DNA from: Drouetiella hepatica Uher 2000/2452
GTDB lineage: Bacteria > Cyanobacteriota > Cyanobacteriia > Elainellales > Elainellaceae
Direction of reading: 5' to 3'
Assembly: GCA_019359505.1 (NCBI GenBank)
Contig: JAHHHD010000022.1
Span: 29,902 to 93,901, forward strand
DNA length: 64,000 nucleotides
Part shown: positions 26,491 through 36,015 of the stretch, piece after piece
How positions within the stretch are numbered: position 1 is the stretch's first letter
Layout of the letters: each line of letters opens with the position of its first letter
The notes under the pieces: model-generated
Database searches by the model: none
What the model saw: the letters and a program-made list of their open reading frames with translations, nothing else
Told to the model about the DNA's origin: nothing
Program-made: the position numbers and the translations under genes

Positions 26491-27426
26491 CTACCGACCC
26501 ACCATGACACGAGCCACCAGAAAAATACCAATTCCCACAATTGCCAACCAGTCGGTGAGTTTAAGCTTAAACTGGTGCCATTTTACTTGATGTTGACTAG
26601 GGCTAGTAAAGCCGCGAACCTGCATAGCGCTAGCAATTTGCTCCGCCCGTACTAACAGGTTGTCGATCAGCCGCTCGGCAATCATCACCCAAACTTGAGT
26701 AGAGCTACGAAATCCCAGTTTTTTCCAGTTAATAGCTCTCGTCCGTACCGATCGCACCAAATTTTGCACCTCCTCCAACACAAGCGGAATAAACCGCAGC
26801 GATAGAGTCAGCGTCAAAATAATCTCAGTTACAGGCAGATTAAAGCGTCGCAGCGGTCGCATCAAGCTTTCCAGCGCTGCCGCAATTTCTTCCGGCGCAG
26901 TCGTCAGCAGATAGAGGTTAGCGCTATAGATCAGCGTAAACATCAGTGTCGCCGCCCGGATCGCCAGTTCTAGAGAGCGACGTGTGACGCGCACAATGCC
27001 CCGATCGAGTAAGAAATATTCGCCGTAATTAGTGGGCTGAGGCAATGCCGGAACTGAGGTTTTTAGAGCTGTGCTGGGGGCGATCTGAATTTGATTCAGC
27101 GCTAGAGCCAGATCATCCATCGGTAGGCGGGGCTGGCTGAGGGTCGCAATTCCATCTGGCGCAAACATGGTGATGCCAAACAGCAGCAGGCTAAAGACTG
27201 TCACCAATCCCATCTGCTGTCGCCAGACCCGAAAGGGGAGCCAAGTGCTAAGGGTTAGCAACAGCAAGCTGACGACGATCGCCACTCGCCAGTAAGGATT
27301 TGCCGCAATGGGCGTGATTAAAAAAGCCACTAACCAAAGTAGCTTGACTCTGGCATCAATTCGATGCAGCCAGGTAATGGGCTGCTCAAGGTACAGCCCA
27401 ATGGGCAGCGATCGCAGCAAATCCAT
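26491..27426 (-). CDS. Energy-coupling factor transporter T component (EcfT/CbiQ family)
   Basis: The transmembrane coupling subunit of an ECF vitamin or metal importer. The 311 residues have about five to six membrane helices. The cytoplasmic coupling helices carry the expected Ala-Arg-Gly-type signatures SVRTRAINW (about 232-240) and AEQIASAMQVRGF (about 273-285). No ATPase (EcfA) or substrate subunit is adjacent, so its partner must be elsewhere. In cyanobacteria this gene is commonly found between der and pipX, exactly as here. The old name cbiQ does not establish cobalt as substrate. Confidence 0.88.
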   Translation of the reverse strand: MDLLRSLPIGLYLEQPITWLHRIDARVKLLWLVAFLITPIAANPYWRVAIVVSLLLLTLSTWLPFRVWRQQMGLVTVFSLLLFGITMFAPDGIATLSQPRLPMDDLALALNQIQIAPSTALKTSVPALPQPTNYGEYFLLDRGIVRVTRRSLELAIRAATLMFTLIYSANLYLLTTAPEEIAAALESLMRPLRRFNLPVTEIILTLTLSLRFIPLVLEEVQNLVRSVRTRAINWKKLGFRSSTQVWVMIAERLIDNLLVRAEQIASAMQVRGFTSPSQHQVKWHQFKLKLTDWLAIVGIGIFLVARVMVGR

Positions 27427-27511
27427 CGCACTAAATCCGTTGCACTAAATACAGCACTTTAAAACCCTGAGTTAAGAGAACATTTGCCAGAGGTCTATTC
27501 TCTTCCCTTAA

Positions 27512-28888
27512 TCAGAGAGTGGCGTTTGTCTTCACCTTGACGGCACGGTTAGGGCTACGCTCCACTTCTCGGATTTTTTTGCCGCGCCACAGGATCTTCA
27601 GCGGCGTGCCCGTAAAGCCAAGATGCTTACGGAACTGCCCCTCCATATAGCGGCGGAAGGTATCTCCAAACAGCTTAGGATCATTGATGAAGAGGGCGAT
27701 CGTTGGAGGCTGGCTGGTGACCTGCGTGCCATAGTAAATTCTGCCCTGGCGCCCTTGGCGAGTTGTGGGGGGTGTATGCCAGCTCAGAGCCTCCCCAATT
27801 ACCTCATTAATCACGGCTGTGGTGACACGTCGCTTATGTTGCTCAGCCGCCGTATCCACCAAATCCAGAATTTTTTCGACCCGCTGCCCCGTCATGGCGC
27901 TGACGTAGACCGTCTCAGCCCAGTCGGTAAAGTGCAAGCGATCCTTCATCTGCTTGTCGTATTCGTAAATGGTGTAGGCATCTTTTTCCACCGCATCCCA
28001 CTTGTTGACCACTATCACACAGGCTCGCCCATCTTCGGCAATTCGTCCTGCCAACTTCTGATCCTGCTCAGTGACTCCATCTAAGGCATCAATCACCAGC
28101 AGCACCACGTCAGCGCGGCGAATTGCCTTGAAAGCACGGTTAATGCCAAAGAATTCAGGGCCGTACTCTACCTGCTTCTTCTTGCGAATACCTGCCGTGT
28201 CAATCAGTCGATAGCGCTGTTCTCCCCGCTCAACCATCATGTCGATCGTGTCGCGAGTCGTGCCAGAAATAGGGCTGACGATCGCTCGACTCTCACCCAC
28301 AAAAGCATTCAGCAAGCTGGATTTGCCCACGTTCGGACGGCCGACGATCGCCACCCGAATTTCGTCCCTTTCTTCCAGAATATCTGTGGTCGGCAGATGG
28401 TTGACTAGCTCATCCAATAGCTCTCCGGTGCCGTTGCCGTGAATACCCGAAACGGCATAGGGTTCGCCCAAGCCCAGCGTCCAAAATTCTGAAGCCTGCA
28501 TCAAGCCCTGATCGACCGACTCGCACTTGTTGACTGCCAGTAGAACCGGGACAGACTGCTGTCGTAGCCACATGGCGATCGTTTCGTCCGAGGCGTTAGG
28601 CCCTTCTTTGCCGTCCACCACCATAATGGCGGCACAGGATTCGGCTAGCGCCAGCATCGCCTGTTCGCGGATCAGGGGCAAAAATTCAGTATCGTCGTCA
28701 AACACCAGCCCCCCTGTATCGACCACCATGAAGTCTCGATCGCGCCAGAAGGCTTCTCGGTAAGTGCGATCGCGGGTGACGCCGGGTTCATCATGGACGA
28801 TCGCATCCATCATGCCAGTCAAACGATTGACCAGAGTCGATTTGCCCACATTCGGGCGACCAATAATAGCAACAACAGGAAGAGCCAT
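27512..28888 (-). CDS. der: Ribosome-assembly GTPase Der (EngA)
   Basis: An essential GTPase for 50S subunit maturation. It has tandem G domains: GRPNVGKST (about 10-18), DTGG and NKCE in the first, then GRPNVGKSS (about 182-190), DTAG and NKWD in the second. A KH-like C-terminal domain (about 360-458) ends [10 protein letters not shown]. The 458-residue length is typical. It is 85 bp upstream of ecfT on the same strand, so the run der-ecfT and then pipX-pipY-rlmN is the conserved cyanobacterial order with a large gap before pipX. Confidence 0.97.
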   Translation of the reverse strand: MALPVVAIIGRPNVGKSTLVNRLTGMMDAIVHDEPGVTRDRTYREAFWRDRDFMVVDTGGLVFDDDTEFLPLIREQAMLALAESCAAIMVVDGKEGPNASDETIAMWLRQQSVPVLLAVNKCESVDQGLMQASEFWTLGLGEPYAVSGIHGNGTGELLDELVNHLPTTDILEERDEIRVAIVGRPNVGKSSLLNAFVGESRAIVSPISGTTRDTIDMMVERGEQRYRLIDTAGIRKKKQVEYGPEFFGINRAFKAIRRADVVLLVIDALDGVTEQDQKLAGRIAEDGRACVIVVNKWDAVEKDAYTIYEYDKQMKDRLHFTDWAETVYVSAMTGQRVEKILDLVDTAAEQHKRRVTTAVINEVIGEALSWHTPPTTRQGRQGRIYYGTQVTSQPPTIALFINDPKLFGDTFRRYMEGQFRKHLGFTGTPLKILWRGKKIREVERSPNRAVKVKTNATL

Positions 28889-29066
28889 AGGACAAGAACT
28901 AAAAATAGAAAGAAAGCAGGAGTCCGTTGAAAGCTTACGCAGTTGAATGCTGTGTTCAGTGGATCGCCCCTAACTATTGTGGCTTAGAAAATCCCATTCT
29001 GTAGTTTTCAAACCACAATTTGCCGATTTTTATCTAGACAAGCCGTTTTTTATGCCTGAGTTTGTG

Positions 29067-29777
29067 CTAAGCAAGCTCTCGAATTGCAGCCTGAGCTTCT
29101 CGTCGCAAGCCAGATGCAATCCGAAATAGCTCTTGCCCCGTGTGCAGATAGTGATCGTCGTAACTGCTAACAAAGCGCTCTAGCTCATCAATCCCATCGC
29201 TCACCTGATTCAAGCAATAGTAGAGATGAGCGGCAACCCCAGCTAGGGCTGGAGGATTGGGAACCGATCGAAATACCTGCTGACCGCGCTGTAGCGAGGT
29301 ACGACAATCTTCCAAATAAGCCTGGAAGTCTTCTAACAGGTCGTCGTCAAACGGGTCAGCCGCCAGTTGGTTAATTTGCGCTTTCAAGGGACTAATGATC
29401 TGCCCGATGAGTCGATTGACAGGTTGGTAGACTCGACTCAGCCAGAGCTGAAGCTGCTCGTCGCTGTTCCGCCCTGCTTGCGCCTGACGATGACGTTTGT
29501 GAGCGGCGGCAGCTCTCTCATGGCGCTCTTCAGCAGTTGCAGCAGGTCGCGATCGCCCCTGGCTTTCATAGGTCAACTGGCGATCGTAGGACTGGCGTTG
29601 ACGAGAATCGCTAAGAATTTCGTAGGCAGCATTGATCTCAGTTATTCGTTCGTGGCTAGTAGCATCCTGACTCACATCAGGATGAAAGCGCTTCGCCAGC
29701 AAGCGGTAGGCTTGCTTAATTTCAGACTGTGTTGCCGTCTGGCTAACCTTTAGAGTGTCGTAATACGTTTCTGCCAT
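29067..29777 (-). CDS. J-domain protein (DnaJ-like) with cyanobacterial C-terminus
   Basis: A 236-residue protein. Residues 1-70 form a J domain with the invariant HPD in RFHPDVSQD and the closing YDRQL. An Ala/Arg-rich linker (about 75-105) is followed by a helical domain (about 108-236) with LWLSRVYQPVNRLIGQII...FDDDLLEDFQAYLEDCR, found in cyanobacterial relatives only as far as I know. It lacks the Gly/Phe and Cys-rich zinc modules, so it is a type III co-chaperone that should stimulate a DnaK ATPase. The client is unknown. Confidence 0.88.
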   Translation of the reverse strand: MAETYYDTLKVSQTATQSEIKQAYRLLAKRFHPDVSQDATSHERITEINAAYEILSDSRQRQSYDRQLTYESQGRSRPAATAEERHERAAAAHKRHRQAQAGRNSDEQLQLWLSRVYQPVNRLIGQIISPLKAQINQLAADPFDDDLLEDFQAYLEDCRTSLQRGQQVFRSVPNPPALAGVAAHLYYCLNQVSDGIDELERFVSSYDDHYLHTGQELFRIASGLRREAQAAIRELA

Positions 29778-29830
29778 TCAAATATTCTATCGCTCATCCT
29801 CGCATCCCATAAAGCTGAAGCCTCTGCTAT

Positions 29831-29950
29831 CAGCAATTCTCACTTTGAAGCAAAACCCGCAGCAGGCGGACTTTGTTCGGGCTGTATTGGGGGAGTTCGC
29901 GACCGCAAGGCGCGAACTCTCCGATATGAAATCCACAATGAGAACTGCTG
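29831..29950. repeat. MITE-like palindromic element (family G)
   Basis: The terminal inverted repeats are CAGCAATTCTCACTT and, inverted, CAGCAGTTCTCATTG. The inner hairpin pairs GAGTTCGCG with CGCGAACTC around ACCGCAAGG. It is 120 bp long, between the J-domain gene and the Rrf2 gene. Confidence 0.8.
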
Positions 29951-29981
29951 CTCTGCTATCGCAACCTTTAGCCGACTCAGC

Positions 29982-30419
29982 TTAAATATAGTACATGAGA
30001 TCTAATTGCCGTCGAGAGCTGCGTTTTTCAGCTAAATCTTGCAGGGTGTATTTCTGCAACACTGCATCAGCTGCACGACCAGACTCCTGCCAAATTTCTC
30101 TGATAATCATGCCTTCTACAGACTTTGTTTCTCGACTAGCTTCAGTCGGTCGAGATTCTGCGCCTTCAATACAGCTCAGCACTTCTAAAAGCGTAATTTT
30201 CCAAGGCTCTCGTGCCAGAAAGTATCCGCCTCTTGCCCCGCGCTGACTCCGCACAATCCCGGCCCGCCTCAGCGCTGCCAATAGCTGCTCAAGATAGCGA
30301 TCGGGGATATTCTGCTCGGCAGCGATCTGGCGAATTTGTAGAGGTTCGCCATTGCTATGTTGCGTTGCTAGTTCTAGTAGGGCTAGCAATGCGTATTCAC
30401 TCTTACAGGACAATTCCAC
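29982..30419 (-). CDS. Rrf2-family transcriptional regulator, without iron-sulfur cysteines
   Basis: A winged-helix regulator of about 145 residues. From GTG 30419 it starts with ELSCKSEYALLALLELA, the usual opening. The longer reading to ATG 30482 adds 21 residues that overlap a TATACT-like promoter. The HTH is IRQIAAEQNIPDRYLEQLLAALRRAGIVRSQRGARGGYFLA. IscR-type proteins ligate [2Fe-2S] with three cysteines in the middle region. Only one cysteine (LSCIEG) is present there, so this member probably does not bind an Fe-S cluster. Targets are unknown. Confidence 0.85.
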   Translation of the reverse strand: MELSCKSEYALLALLELATQHSNGEPLQIRQIAAEQNIPDRYLEQLLAALRRAGIVRSQRGARGGYFLAREPWKITLLEVLSCIEGAESRPTEASRETKSVEGMIIREIWQESGRAADAVLQKYTLQDLAEKRSSRRQLDLMYYI

Positions 30420-30448
30420 GTTATTAGAGTTTGAGTAGGGTCTTCTTG

Positions 30449-30454
30449 AGTATA
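30449..30454 (-). promoter_or_regulatory. Possible -10 box of the Rrf2 gene
   Basis: TATACT on the minus strand lies 30 bp upstream of GTG 30419. No clear -35 hexamer was identified. Confidence 0.3.
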
Positions 30455-30509
30455 CTCCGGTTCTCCACTGGGGTATGACCATTCTTGTGATTTTTAGGTA
30501 AACCTAGCC

Positions 30510-30561
30510 TTTAAATTGATAAGGCGGCACTCAGAAATCATCTGCCTTGTTTGGGTCTTAA
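30510..30561. repeat. Family D element, copy D1
   Basis: It reads TTAAATTGATAAGGCGGCA... then ATCTGCCTTGTTTGGGTCTTA. The same two blocks in the same order occur inverted at 38941-38996, and the second block occurs next to hairpin C2 at 39497-39528. Confidence 0.8.
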
Positions 30562-30571
30562 AATTTGGCAT

Positions 30572-30606
30572 AAAAAATCCCCCAAGATTTAGCTAACCCT
30601 GGGGGA
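30572..30606 (-). terminator. Rho-independent terminator of the sugar transferase gene
   Basis: On the minus strand, TCCCCCA and TGGGGGA form a 7-bp GC-rich stem followed by TTTTTTA. It lies about 115 bp past the stop at 30722. Confidence 0.7.
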
Positions 30607-30721
30607 CGGAGGTTACAAAGACTTAAACTAGCCAAGTCTATGCACTCTGCAAAACTTATTCCAATCCTGCAATATTCCAATCTTCTCTTTAGCGGCTCAG
30701 AACCAAGGCTTGAAAAAAGCC

Positions 30722-31417
30722 TTAGAACGCACCGTCTTTGACTAGAACAGCCTTGATGGTTTTCAGAATCAGGATGAAGTCATAGGCAACAGACCACTTT
30801 TCTTGGTAAGCGATATCCATCTGCACAATTTGTTCAAAATCTTCTACGGTAGAGCGACCGTTGGCTTGCCATTCGCCTGTAATTCCAGGTTTGACAACCA
30901 AGCGCTGAAAGTGGTGGCGCTCGTACTTCATCACTTCATCAACCGTGGGCGGACGAGTGCCAACTAGACTCATTTCACCCTTTAACACGTTCCAAAATTG
31001 GGGAAGTTCATCCAGGCTGGTCTTGCGTAGAAATCGACCGACACGAGTAATTCTAGGGTCATTACGGTTCTTGAAAATGTTACCTTTTGCCTCGTTGTGA
31101 ACGAGATGCTTGAGGCGATCGGCATCTTTGACCATCGAGCGAAACTTCCAGATGCGGAAGGTTTTGCCATTGAGTCCGCAGCGAATTTGGCTGTAGAGGA
31201 GAGGGCCTTGATCATCGAATCGGTTGGCGATCGCTACAGGAATAGCAACCAGGGTCGTAATCGCCAAGCCAACCAGCGCGCCAACAATGTCCATAAGACG
31301 CTTAGCTTTACTAGTAACCGAAGGATGCACCTGCTTGGTATTGGAAATCTCTTGTGGGCGAGCCAGCATAGATGAGTCAAGTGACGAGGATTTCAGGAAG
31401 TCAGAGGTGGTAATCAC
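30722..31417 (-). CDS. Exopolysaccharide sugar transferase (polyprenyl-phosphate hexose-1-phosphate transferase)
   Basis: The catalytic-domain-only form (231 residues) of the WbaP/PglC-type initiating transferases, which load the first sugar phosphate on undecaprenyl phosphate. A membrane or re-entrant helix ([21 protein letters not shown], about 44-64) precedes [25 protein letters not shown], the D-E dyad in [27 protein letters not shown], and [17 protein letters not shown] 31417 has AGGAG upstream; the internal ATG 31369 is an alternative. No polysaccharide gene adjoins it. The sugar is not predictable. Confidence 0.92.
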   Translation of the reverse strand: MITTSDFLKSSSLDSSMLARPQEISNTKQVHPSVTSKAKRLMDIVGALVGLAITTLVAIPVAIANRFDDQGPLLYSQIRCGLNGKTFRIWKFRSMVKDADRLKHLVHNEAKGNIFKNRNDPRITRVGRFLRKTSLDELPQFWNVLKGEMSLVGTRPPTVDEVMKYERHHFQRLVVKPGITGEWQANGRSTVEDFEQIVQMDIAYQEKWSVAYDFILILKTIKAVLVKDGAF

Positions 31418-31848
31418 AGATTGCAGTGCTCCTTACAGGTAAACTGGTTGGGGGCTAGTCACCATTACTGAAACTATAAGAGCCGCTCTCCGACAGCAGG
31501 TAGTGAAAGTCAGTGGATTCGCCTAATCTTTGAATTAAGTCAGACTTTTATAAAGTTCCAATGTGAACGGCGGAAAAAGAGCCATCTAGGGCGAGCCTCT
31601 TAGCCAGACGCAGAACACTGTGCGATCGTTAATTCAGGTGGCAGCAACAAATGCACGTTCTTGCTCACCGCAAAGATCGGCTTTTGCGACCCTGGATCTC
31701 TCTGGGGATAGAGCATTCTGGCAACGCTGACTGCAACGATATGGGAACGATACAAAAATAGATCATTAATTCTTTATGCGTACCCATTCGAGACCTGTCG
31801 AATGCAAGAGAAAATGAGATCGCTTCGTCCTGTGTTAGGAGCTAGGTT
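31418..31848. other. 431-bp divergent intergenic region
   Basis: It separates the minus-strand sugar transferase from the plus-strand lipoprotein gene and should carry both promoters. TAGGAGCTAGGTT just before ATG 31849 is a good Shine-Dalgarno region. No gene or hairpin was seen. Confidence 0.5.
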
Positions 31849-32487
31849 ATGATTTCCGCTCGTTTGTCCACCCGCTTTTTTACGCACTGGCGTAAAGTAT
31901 TTGTTCCTATTTTACTCAGCTTGGTTGTGCTGGTTTCTGCTTGCAGCCAATCTGAACCCTCCCAATTTGCTAAGACTCAAGAAGAGACTTCTAAGCGAAA
32001 TGCACCTGCTGCCGTGGCTAAGGGAGCCGAGCAGGGAAGCACCTTTAATAAGTTTTTCCCAGACTCCGTGAGCGGCTATGAAGTCGTTCCGGCACAAGAA
32101 AAGAACGGTTTTGCAGAATATAAAGTTAACAAGGGCGGCAAGAATGTTGCCGTGCTGTCCATTAATGACACCGTGGGCAACCCTACAGCAGCCACTAAAT
32201 TTCAGAGCAGCACCGCGACGATCGCTGGCTATCCCACAGTAGAGCAAGGCACGACTGGCACGGCCGTTTTAGTCAACAACCGCTATCAGGTTAAAGTCCT
32301 GTCTCGTGATCCTGCTTTTTCTAAGGCAGATCGCGCTGCCTGGATTCAGAAAATCAATTTGCGTGGTTTGGCTAAGCTGCCCGCCGCTACCTCAAGTTTG
32401 CCTAAAGTCCAAGCACCCAAGGCTCAAGTACCTAAGACCGCCCCAGCACTCCCTGGCAAGCTTCAGCCCGCTCTCAACCCAACATAA
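31849..32487 (+). CDS. Putative lipoprotein of unknown function
   Basis: A 212-residue protein. A hydrophobic signal (VFVPILLSLVVLVSAC) ends in the lipobox LVSAC, so it should be lipidated at C32. The mature protein has a globular middle with SVSGYEVVPAQEKNGFAEYKVNKGGKNVAVLSINDT, and a low-complexity C-terminus of Lys-Val-Gln-Ala-Pro repeats (PKVQAPKAQVPKTAPALPGKL). I do not recognise the family. A GC-rich hairpin follows the stop. Confidence 0.78.
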   Translation: MISARLSTRFFTHWRKVFVPILLSLVVLVSACSQSEPSQFAKTQEETSKRNAPAAVAKGAEQGSTFNKFFPDSVSGYEVVPAQEKNGFAEYKVNKGGKNVAVLSINDTVGNPTAATKFQSSTATIAGYPTVEQGTTGTAVLVNNRYQVKVLSRDPAFSKADRAAWIQKINLRGLAKLPAATSSLPKVQAPKAQVPKTAPALPGKLQPALNPT

Positions 32488-32499
32488 GGTTAACTTTAA

Positions 32500-32523
32500 G
32501 GAGCGCTCAACTTAGAGCGCTCC
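32500..32523. terminator. Perfect 9-bp hairpin after the lipoprotein gene
   Basis: GGAGCGCTC (32500-32508) and GAGCGCTCC (32515-32523) enclose AACTTA. No T tract follows, so termination is plausible but not certain. Confidence 0.45.
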
Positions 32524-32581
32524 TGACTTAGTAGGGCAAAGTGTAGAGTTCCTGGATACCTTACAACATCAGGAGAATATT

Positions 32582-33472
32582 ATGAGCGACAAAGCAATTT
32601 ACGACCACGTTGACCATCTGCCCACTGGCGGCATGACGGTGATGGCGTTAAAGTCCCTAGACTGGGTGATTCCAGGACAGTGGCAAAACCTGGTAGGTTT
32701 TGAGAAGACCATTACTGCCGTGACGGGCGAAACCGATCCGGCTTTGATCAAGCAGATTGGCGATCGCGCCGTGACGCTCTACAACGATAAGCACGAAGGA
32801 TATCAGCGCGCCCTGTGGCTGTACCAAACCGTAGATGCGGCTTCGGGCGCTCTGGGTGCGGCAGCTCTGGCAAACAAAGTGGGGCAAGATATCTCGTTTT
32901 TGGGAATTTTGAAAAATCTCACGCCCAAGCCTGAGAAGGCTCAGAGCATCGACCTCTGCGTCAAGCTGGTCGTAGAACTGGTTGCCTTTTGCCAGATTAA
33001 CGGCATTCCAGGTGACAGCATTGGCGATTTCCTATCGGCTCTCAAAGACTACGGCGGCGAATCTCTGATGCGGATGGCGGCTCTGGTCTGCTTTGACGGT
33101 CTGATTCCGCTAGGGCCTGACTTTGCCTCAAAAGGCTTGTCGGTAATTAAAGGCATGTCGCCTTCTGACTTGGAGCACAACCAAACCTTCAAGGGAGTTC
33201 GGGAACTCATCCCAGGCGGCAACTCCGCTGGACAGTTGGGCTTCATTACCGAGAGCTTTGAGTCTACCAAAGGCTGGATGGATAACTTCGTCTCCTCTAA
33301 GGCATTGACTCCCGATCGCGTGGTTGACAACCTCTCCAAATTTGTGGATATCTCCAAAGACAAGCTGGATTACCTGGGGGCTTTCCTAGATATGTACGTC
33401 AAGTACTATCAGCACACTGGCATTCAAACCCTGGCGCATCGCTTGATTGAGCGATCGGTTGCTGAAATCTAG
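32582..33472 (+). CDS. Conserved hypothetical cytosolic protein
   Basis: A 296-residue, helix-rich protein starting MSDKAIYDHVDHLPTGGMTVMALKSLDWVIPG, with an AGGAG-like site upstream. It has no signal peptide or clear membrane helix. Blocks such as DRAVTLYNDKHEGYQRALWLYQTVD and FVDISKDKLDYLGAFLDMYVKYYQHTGIQTLAHRLIERS are not motifs I can name. It is flanked by its own terminator and appears monocistronic. Composition is like that of its neighbours. Function unknown. Confidence 0.8.
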   Translation: MSDKAIYDHVDHLPTGGMTVMALKSLDWVIPGQWQNLVGFEKTITAVTGETDPALIKQIGDRAVTLYNDKHEGYQRALWLYQTVDAASGALGAAALANKVGQDISFLGILKNLTPKPEKAQSIDLCVKLVVELVAFCQINGIPGDSIGDFLSALKDYGGESLMRMAALVCFDGLIPLGPDFASKGLSVIKGMSPSDLEHNQTFKGVRELIPGGNSAGQLGFITESFESTKGWMDNFVSSKALTPDRVVDNLSKFVDISKDKLDYLGAFLDMYVKYYQHTGIQTLAHRLIERSVAEI

Positions 33473-33513
33473 CGCTCTTAACCTCATGTTCGGAAGACTG
33501 TTCGCTGAACGGT

Positions 33514-33558
33514 TTTCAATAAAAAGGGATGCTGACTCAGCATCTCTTTTTATTGAAA
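33514..33558. terminator. Strong bidirectional terminator
   Basis: The 22-nt arms 33514-33535 and 33537-33558 pair with a single G-T wobble (core GGGATGCTGA / TCAGCATCTC). A-rich and T-rich outer arms (AATAAAAA, TTTTTATT) make it work in either direction. It lies 40 bp after the 296-residue gene. Confidence 0.85.
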
Positions 33559-33672
33559 CTGCAAGCCAATACCCGGATATCTTTTGCAAGATCGCTCTCT
33601 ACGGGTTGCAATCGCCAGAGTTCCGGCTAAACTTTCCAATTACAGGCAAGAAATAATCTGAAGCAGGTGATT

Positions 33673-34959
33673 GTGGCGCAGGTTGTCATTGAGAACATTT
33701 ATAAAAGCTTTTCACGTCAACTGGGTAGCAAGATTCGCGCTGAAATACCTGAGACTGGAATACCCGAAACTGGAGCGCCTAAAAAAGATTTTGAAAAGAG
33801 AAGCCATGAAGGCTCAGCTGTCAGCGTTTTGCGGCGAATCAACCTCTCTATTCAGGATGGCGAATTCATGGTGCTGGTGGGGCCTTCGGGCTGCGGCAAA
33901 AGTACGCTGCTGCGCCTGATCGCTGGACTGGAGAGCATCACAGGCGGCAACATTTGGGTAGGCGATCGCCTCGTCAATAACCTGCCGCCTAAACAGCGCG
34001 ATATTGCCATGGTGTTTCAGAGCTACGCCCTTTACCCTCATATGACGGTGCATGACAACCTGGCATTTGGACTGCGGCGATCGGTGGGCGCAGAAGACAA
34101 CCCCCGCTCCTCCTGGGCAGAACGCCTGCTGGTCAGCGTCACTCGCTTTTTGCCTCGCAACCTGCAATACCAGTCGGAAGAAGAGCGTGCCATCACTCAA
34201 CGAGTCATGACCGTTGCCCAAATGCTGCAAATTGATGCTTTGCTCGATCGCTATCCCAAGCAGCTGTCGGGCGGACAAAAGCAGCGTGTGGCGCTAGGTC
34301 GAGCCATGGCGCGCAGTCCCCAGGTGTTTTTGATGGATGAGCCGTTGTCTAACCTAGACGCTAAGTTGCGAAATGAAACCCGGACGCAAATTGTCAACCT
34401 TCAGCGCAAGTTAGGCACAACGACCATCTATGTCACCCACGACCAGACTGAGGCAATGACCATGGGCGATCGCATTGCCGTGATGAACGCCGGACAAATT
34501 CAGCAGCTTGCTTCACCCCTAGAGCTGTATAACTATCCGGCAAATCGATTCGTAGCAGAATTTATTGGCTCACCACCCATGAACTTTCTCCCCATCCAGG
34601 TGAAGGCACCGCTGTTGATCCAGCATCCGCAGTTTCGGGTGACGCTGCCTGAGAACTGGGAGCAAGCTTTGAAGCCCTATGATGGGCGATCGCTTACCCT
34701 AGGCATTCGTCCCGAACATCTCAGCGTCAGCCTACCTGCTCCTAAAAATCTGCCTGTTCGGGTCGATCACATTGAGGCATTGGGCAGTGAGACCTATTTG
34801 ACGGTCAGCCTTGCAGAATCTGCTAATGCCGAAAGGCTGGTTTTGCAGGTCAGAACCGAACCGGATCGCAGCGTTAGCTTGGGAGAAATGCTGTGGCTAT
34901 CTATGGCGATCGACAAAATCCATTTGTTCGACCCTGAATCTACCGTAAGAATTGCGTAA
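33673..34959 (+). CDS. MalK/UgpC-type ABC transporter ATPase
   Basis: The energising subunit of a carbohydrate-type (CUT1) importer. Walker A GPSGCGKST, Q-loop FQSYALYPHM, signature LSGGQKQRVALGRA, Walker B VFLMDEPLSNLD and the switch H in VTHDQ are intact. A TOBE/OB regulatory domain occupies about 300-428. The GTG start at 33673 gives MAQVVIENIYKSF, the usual opening, with AGCAGG five bases upstream. It is longer than usual because of an insertion after residue 16 (RQLGSKIRAEIPETG...) and another after the Q-loop (SVGAEDNPRSS...QYQSEEERA). No permease or binding protein is adjacent, so it may serve several importers. Confidence 0.93.
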   Translation: MAQVVIENIYKSFSRQLGSKIRAEIPETGIPETGAPKKDFEKRSHEGSAVSVLRRINLSIQDGEFMVLVGPSGCGKSTLLRLIAGLESITGGNIWVGDRLVNNLPPKQRDIAMVFQSYALYPHMTVHDNLAFGLRRSVGAEDNPRSSWAERLLVSVTRFLPRNLQYQSEEERAITQRVMTVAQMLQIDALLDRYPKQLSGGQKQRVALGRAMARSPQVFLMDEPLSNLDAKLRNETRTQIVNLQRKLGTTTIYVTHDQTEAMTMGDRIAVMNAGQIQQLASPLELYNYPANRFVAEFIGSPPMNFLPIQVKAPLLIQHPQFRVTLPENWEQALKPYDGRSLTLGIRPEHLSVSLPAPKNLPVRVDHIEALGSETYLTVSLAESANAERLVLQVRTEPDRSVSLGEMLWLSMAIDKIHLFDPESTVRIA

Positions 34960-35110
34960 ATTTGTCCCAAAAGTATCCTACGGACACAAGATATAGTGGG
35001 TCATTCCTGCGGCAAGTTGCTAGTATTAGATAGCAAAGTTGCCGTTTTAGGTGAGCGAGTTGGGAATTGAGCTTTTCCATAACCCAGCCGTGGTGTAGAG
35101 GTAGAAAACA

Positions 35111-35803
35111 ATGGCTGATACTGCGGCATTTTTAGCGGGTTGTGCTGTCACAGGGGTTGCGGCTCTGTTTTTGTTGAAAAATGACTTGGCGATCAGTCAG
35201 CCGAGAGTTTTGCAGGCGCCTCTCGTAGAACCCGTGATCGCACCTTCGCAGGCATCAGGTGTGTTTCAAGATCCAGGTCAGGGGTGGAAGCTGCAAACCC
35301 AGGTTGAGCAGCAGCAGGGGATTGCGCGAGAGCTGACTGACCAGTTTCGTCAACAGCAGAGCGACACTCAAGACATCAAGACTCAGCTTGAAAAGCAAGA
35401 AAGTCAGTCAGAAGAACTGCGCAGTCAGTTGGAAAAGCAGCAGCGCAGCACAGAACAGCTAATTGCTCAGCTACAGGAACAGCAGCGCCTGATTGACAAA
35501 ATGGCAGATCAAAAGTCGATCGACCCGACTGCACTTCTCCGTAACGATCAGTCCTCTGGACAGATTCAGACAGCTCTTTGGATTGGCGGTGGAGTGATCC
35601 TCATCGTTTTGATGGGCGGCGGCATCGTTTTGATTGGGGTAATTGTGGTGGTGATGATGTCGTCGCGCCGTCGTCAGACCCGAACAGTACATGTGGTACA
35701 CCCTGTACCAACTCCCTATAATTTTGCAGAACAGCCTCAGCTTTTGTCGCCTGCTCGTGCCCGAATTAAGCCGCCGAGACAGGTGGATTATTATGATGAG
35801 TAA
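35111..35803 (+). CDS. Membrane-anchored coiled-coil protein of unknown function
   Basis: A 230-residue protein. A short N-terminal hydrophobic segment (AAFLAGCAVTGVAALFLL, about 5-22) is followed by a Gln/Glu-rich coiled coil (about 60-140: KTQLEKQESQSEELRSQLEKQQRS) and a second membrane helix with glycine patches (IGGGVILIVLMGGGIVLIGVIVVVMM, about 158-185). A basic tail RRRQTRTVHVV then runs to YYDE. AGAGGTAG before ATG 35111 is a good Shine-Dalgarno site. It has one gene to itself and no recognised family. Confidence 0.72.
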   Translation: MADTAAFLAGCAVTGVAALFLLKNDLAISQPRVLQAPLVEPVIAPSQASGVFQDPGQGWKLQTQVEQQQGIARELTDQFRQQQSDTQDIKTQLEKQESQSEELRSQLEKQQRSTEQLIAQLQEQQRLIDKMADQKSIDPTALLRNDQSSGQIQTALWIGGGVILIVLMGGGIVLIGVIVVVMMSSRRRQTRTVHVVHPVPTPYNFAEQPQLLSPARARIKPPRQVDYYDE

Positions 35804-36015
35804 AGATTAAGGAGTATTAAGCAAAGGTATACTGATGAGGGCACATCTGTGTGATGGCTGATGTTTCCCCTCATTGCACAAATATTGCACAAATAATTGT
35901 GTAATTGACTCGTGGCTGTGCAACCTTGGCACTCTTTGCTGCCAGTAGGCAAATGCCAGTTTTCGCGGTCTTTTTGTATGTCCTTTTTTCTTATACCCAG
36001 AGAGTTTTCTAATTC

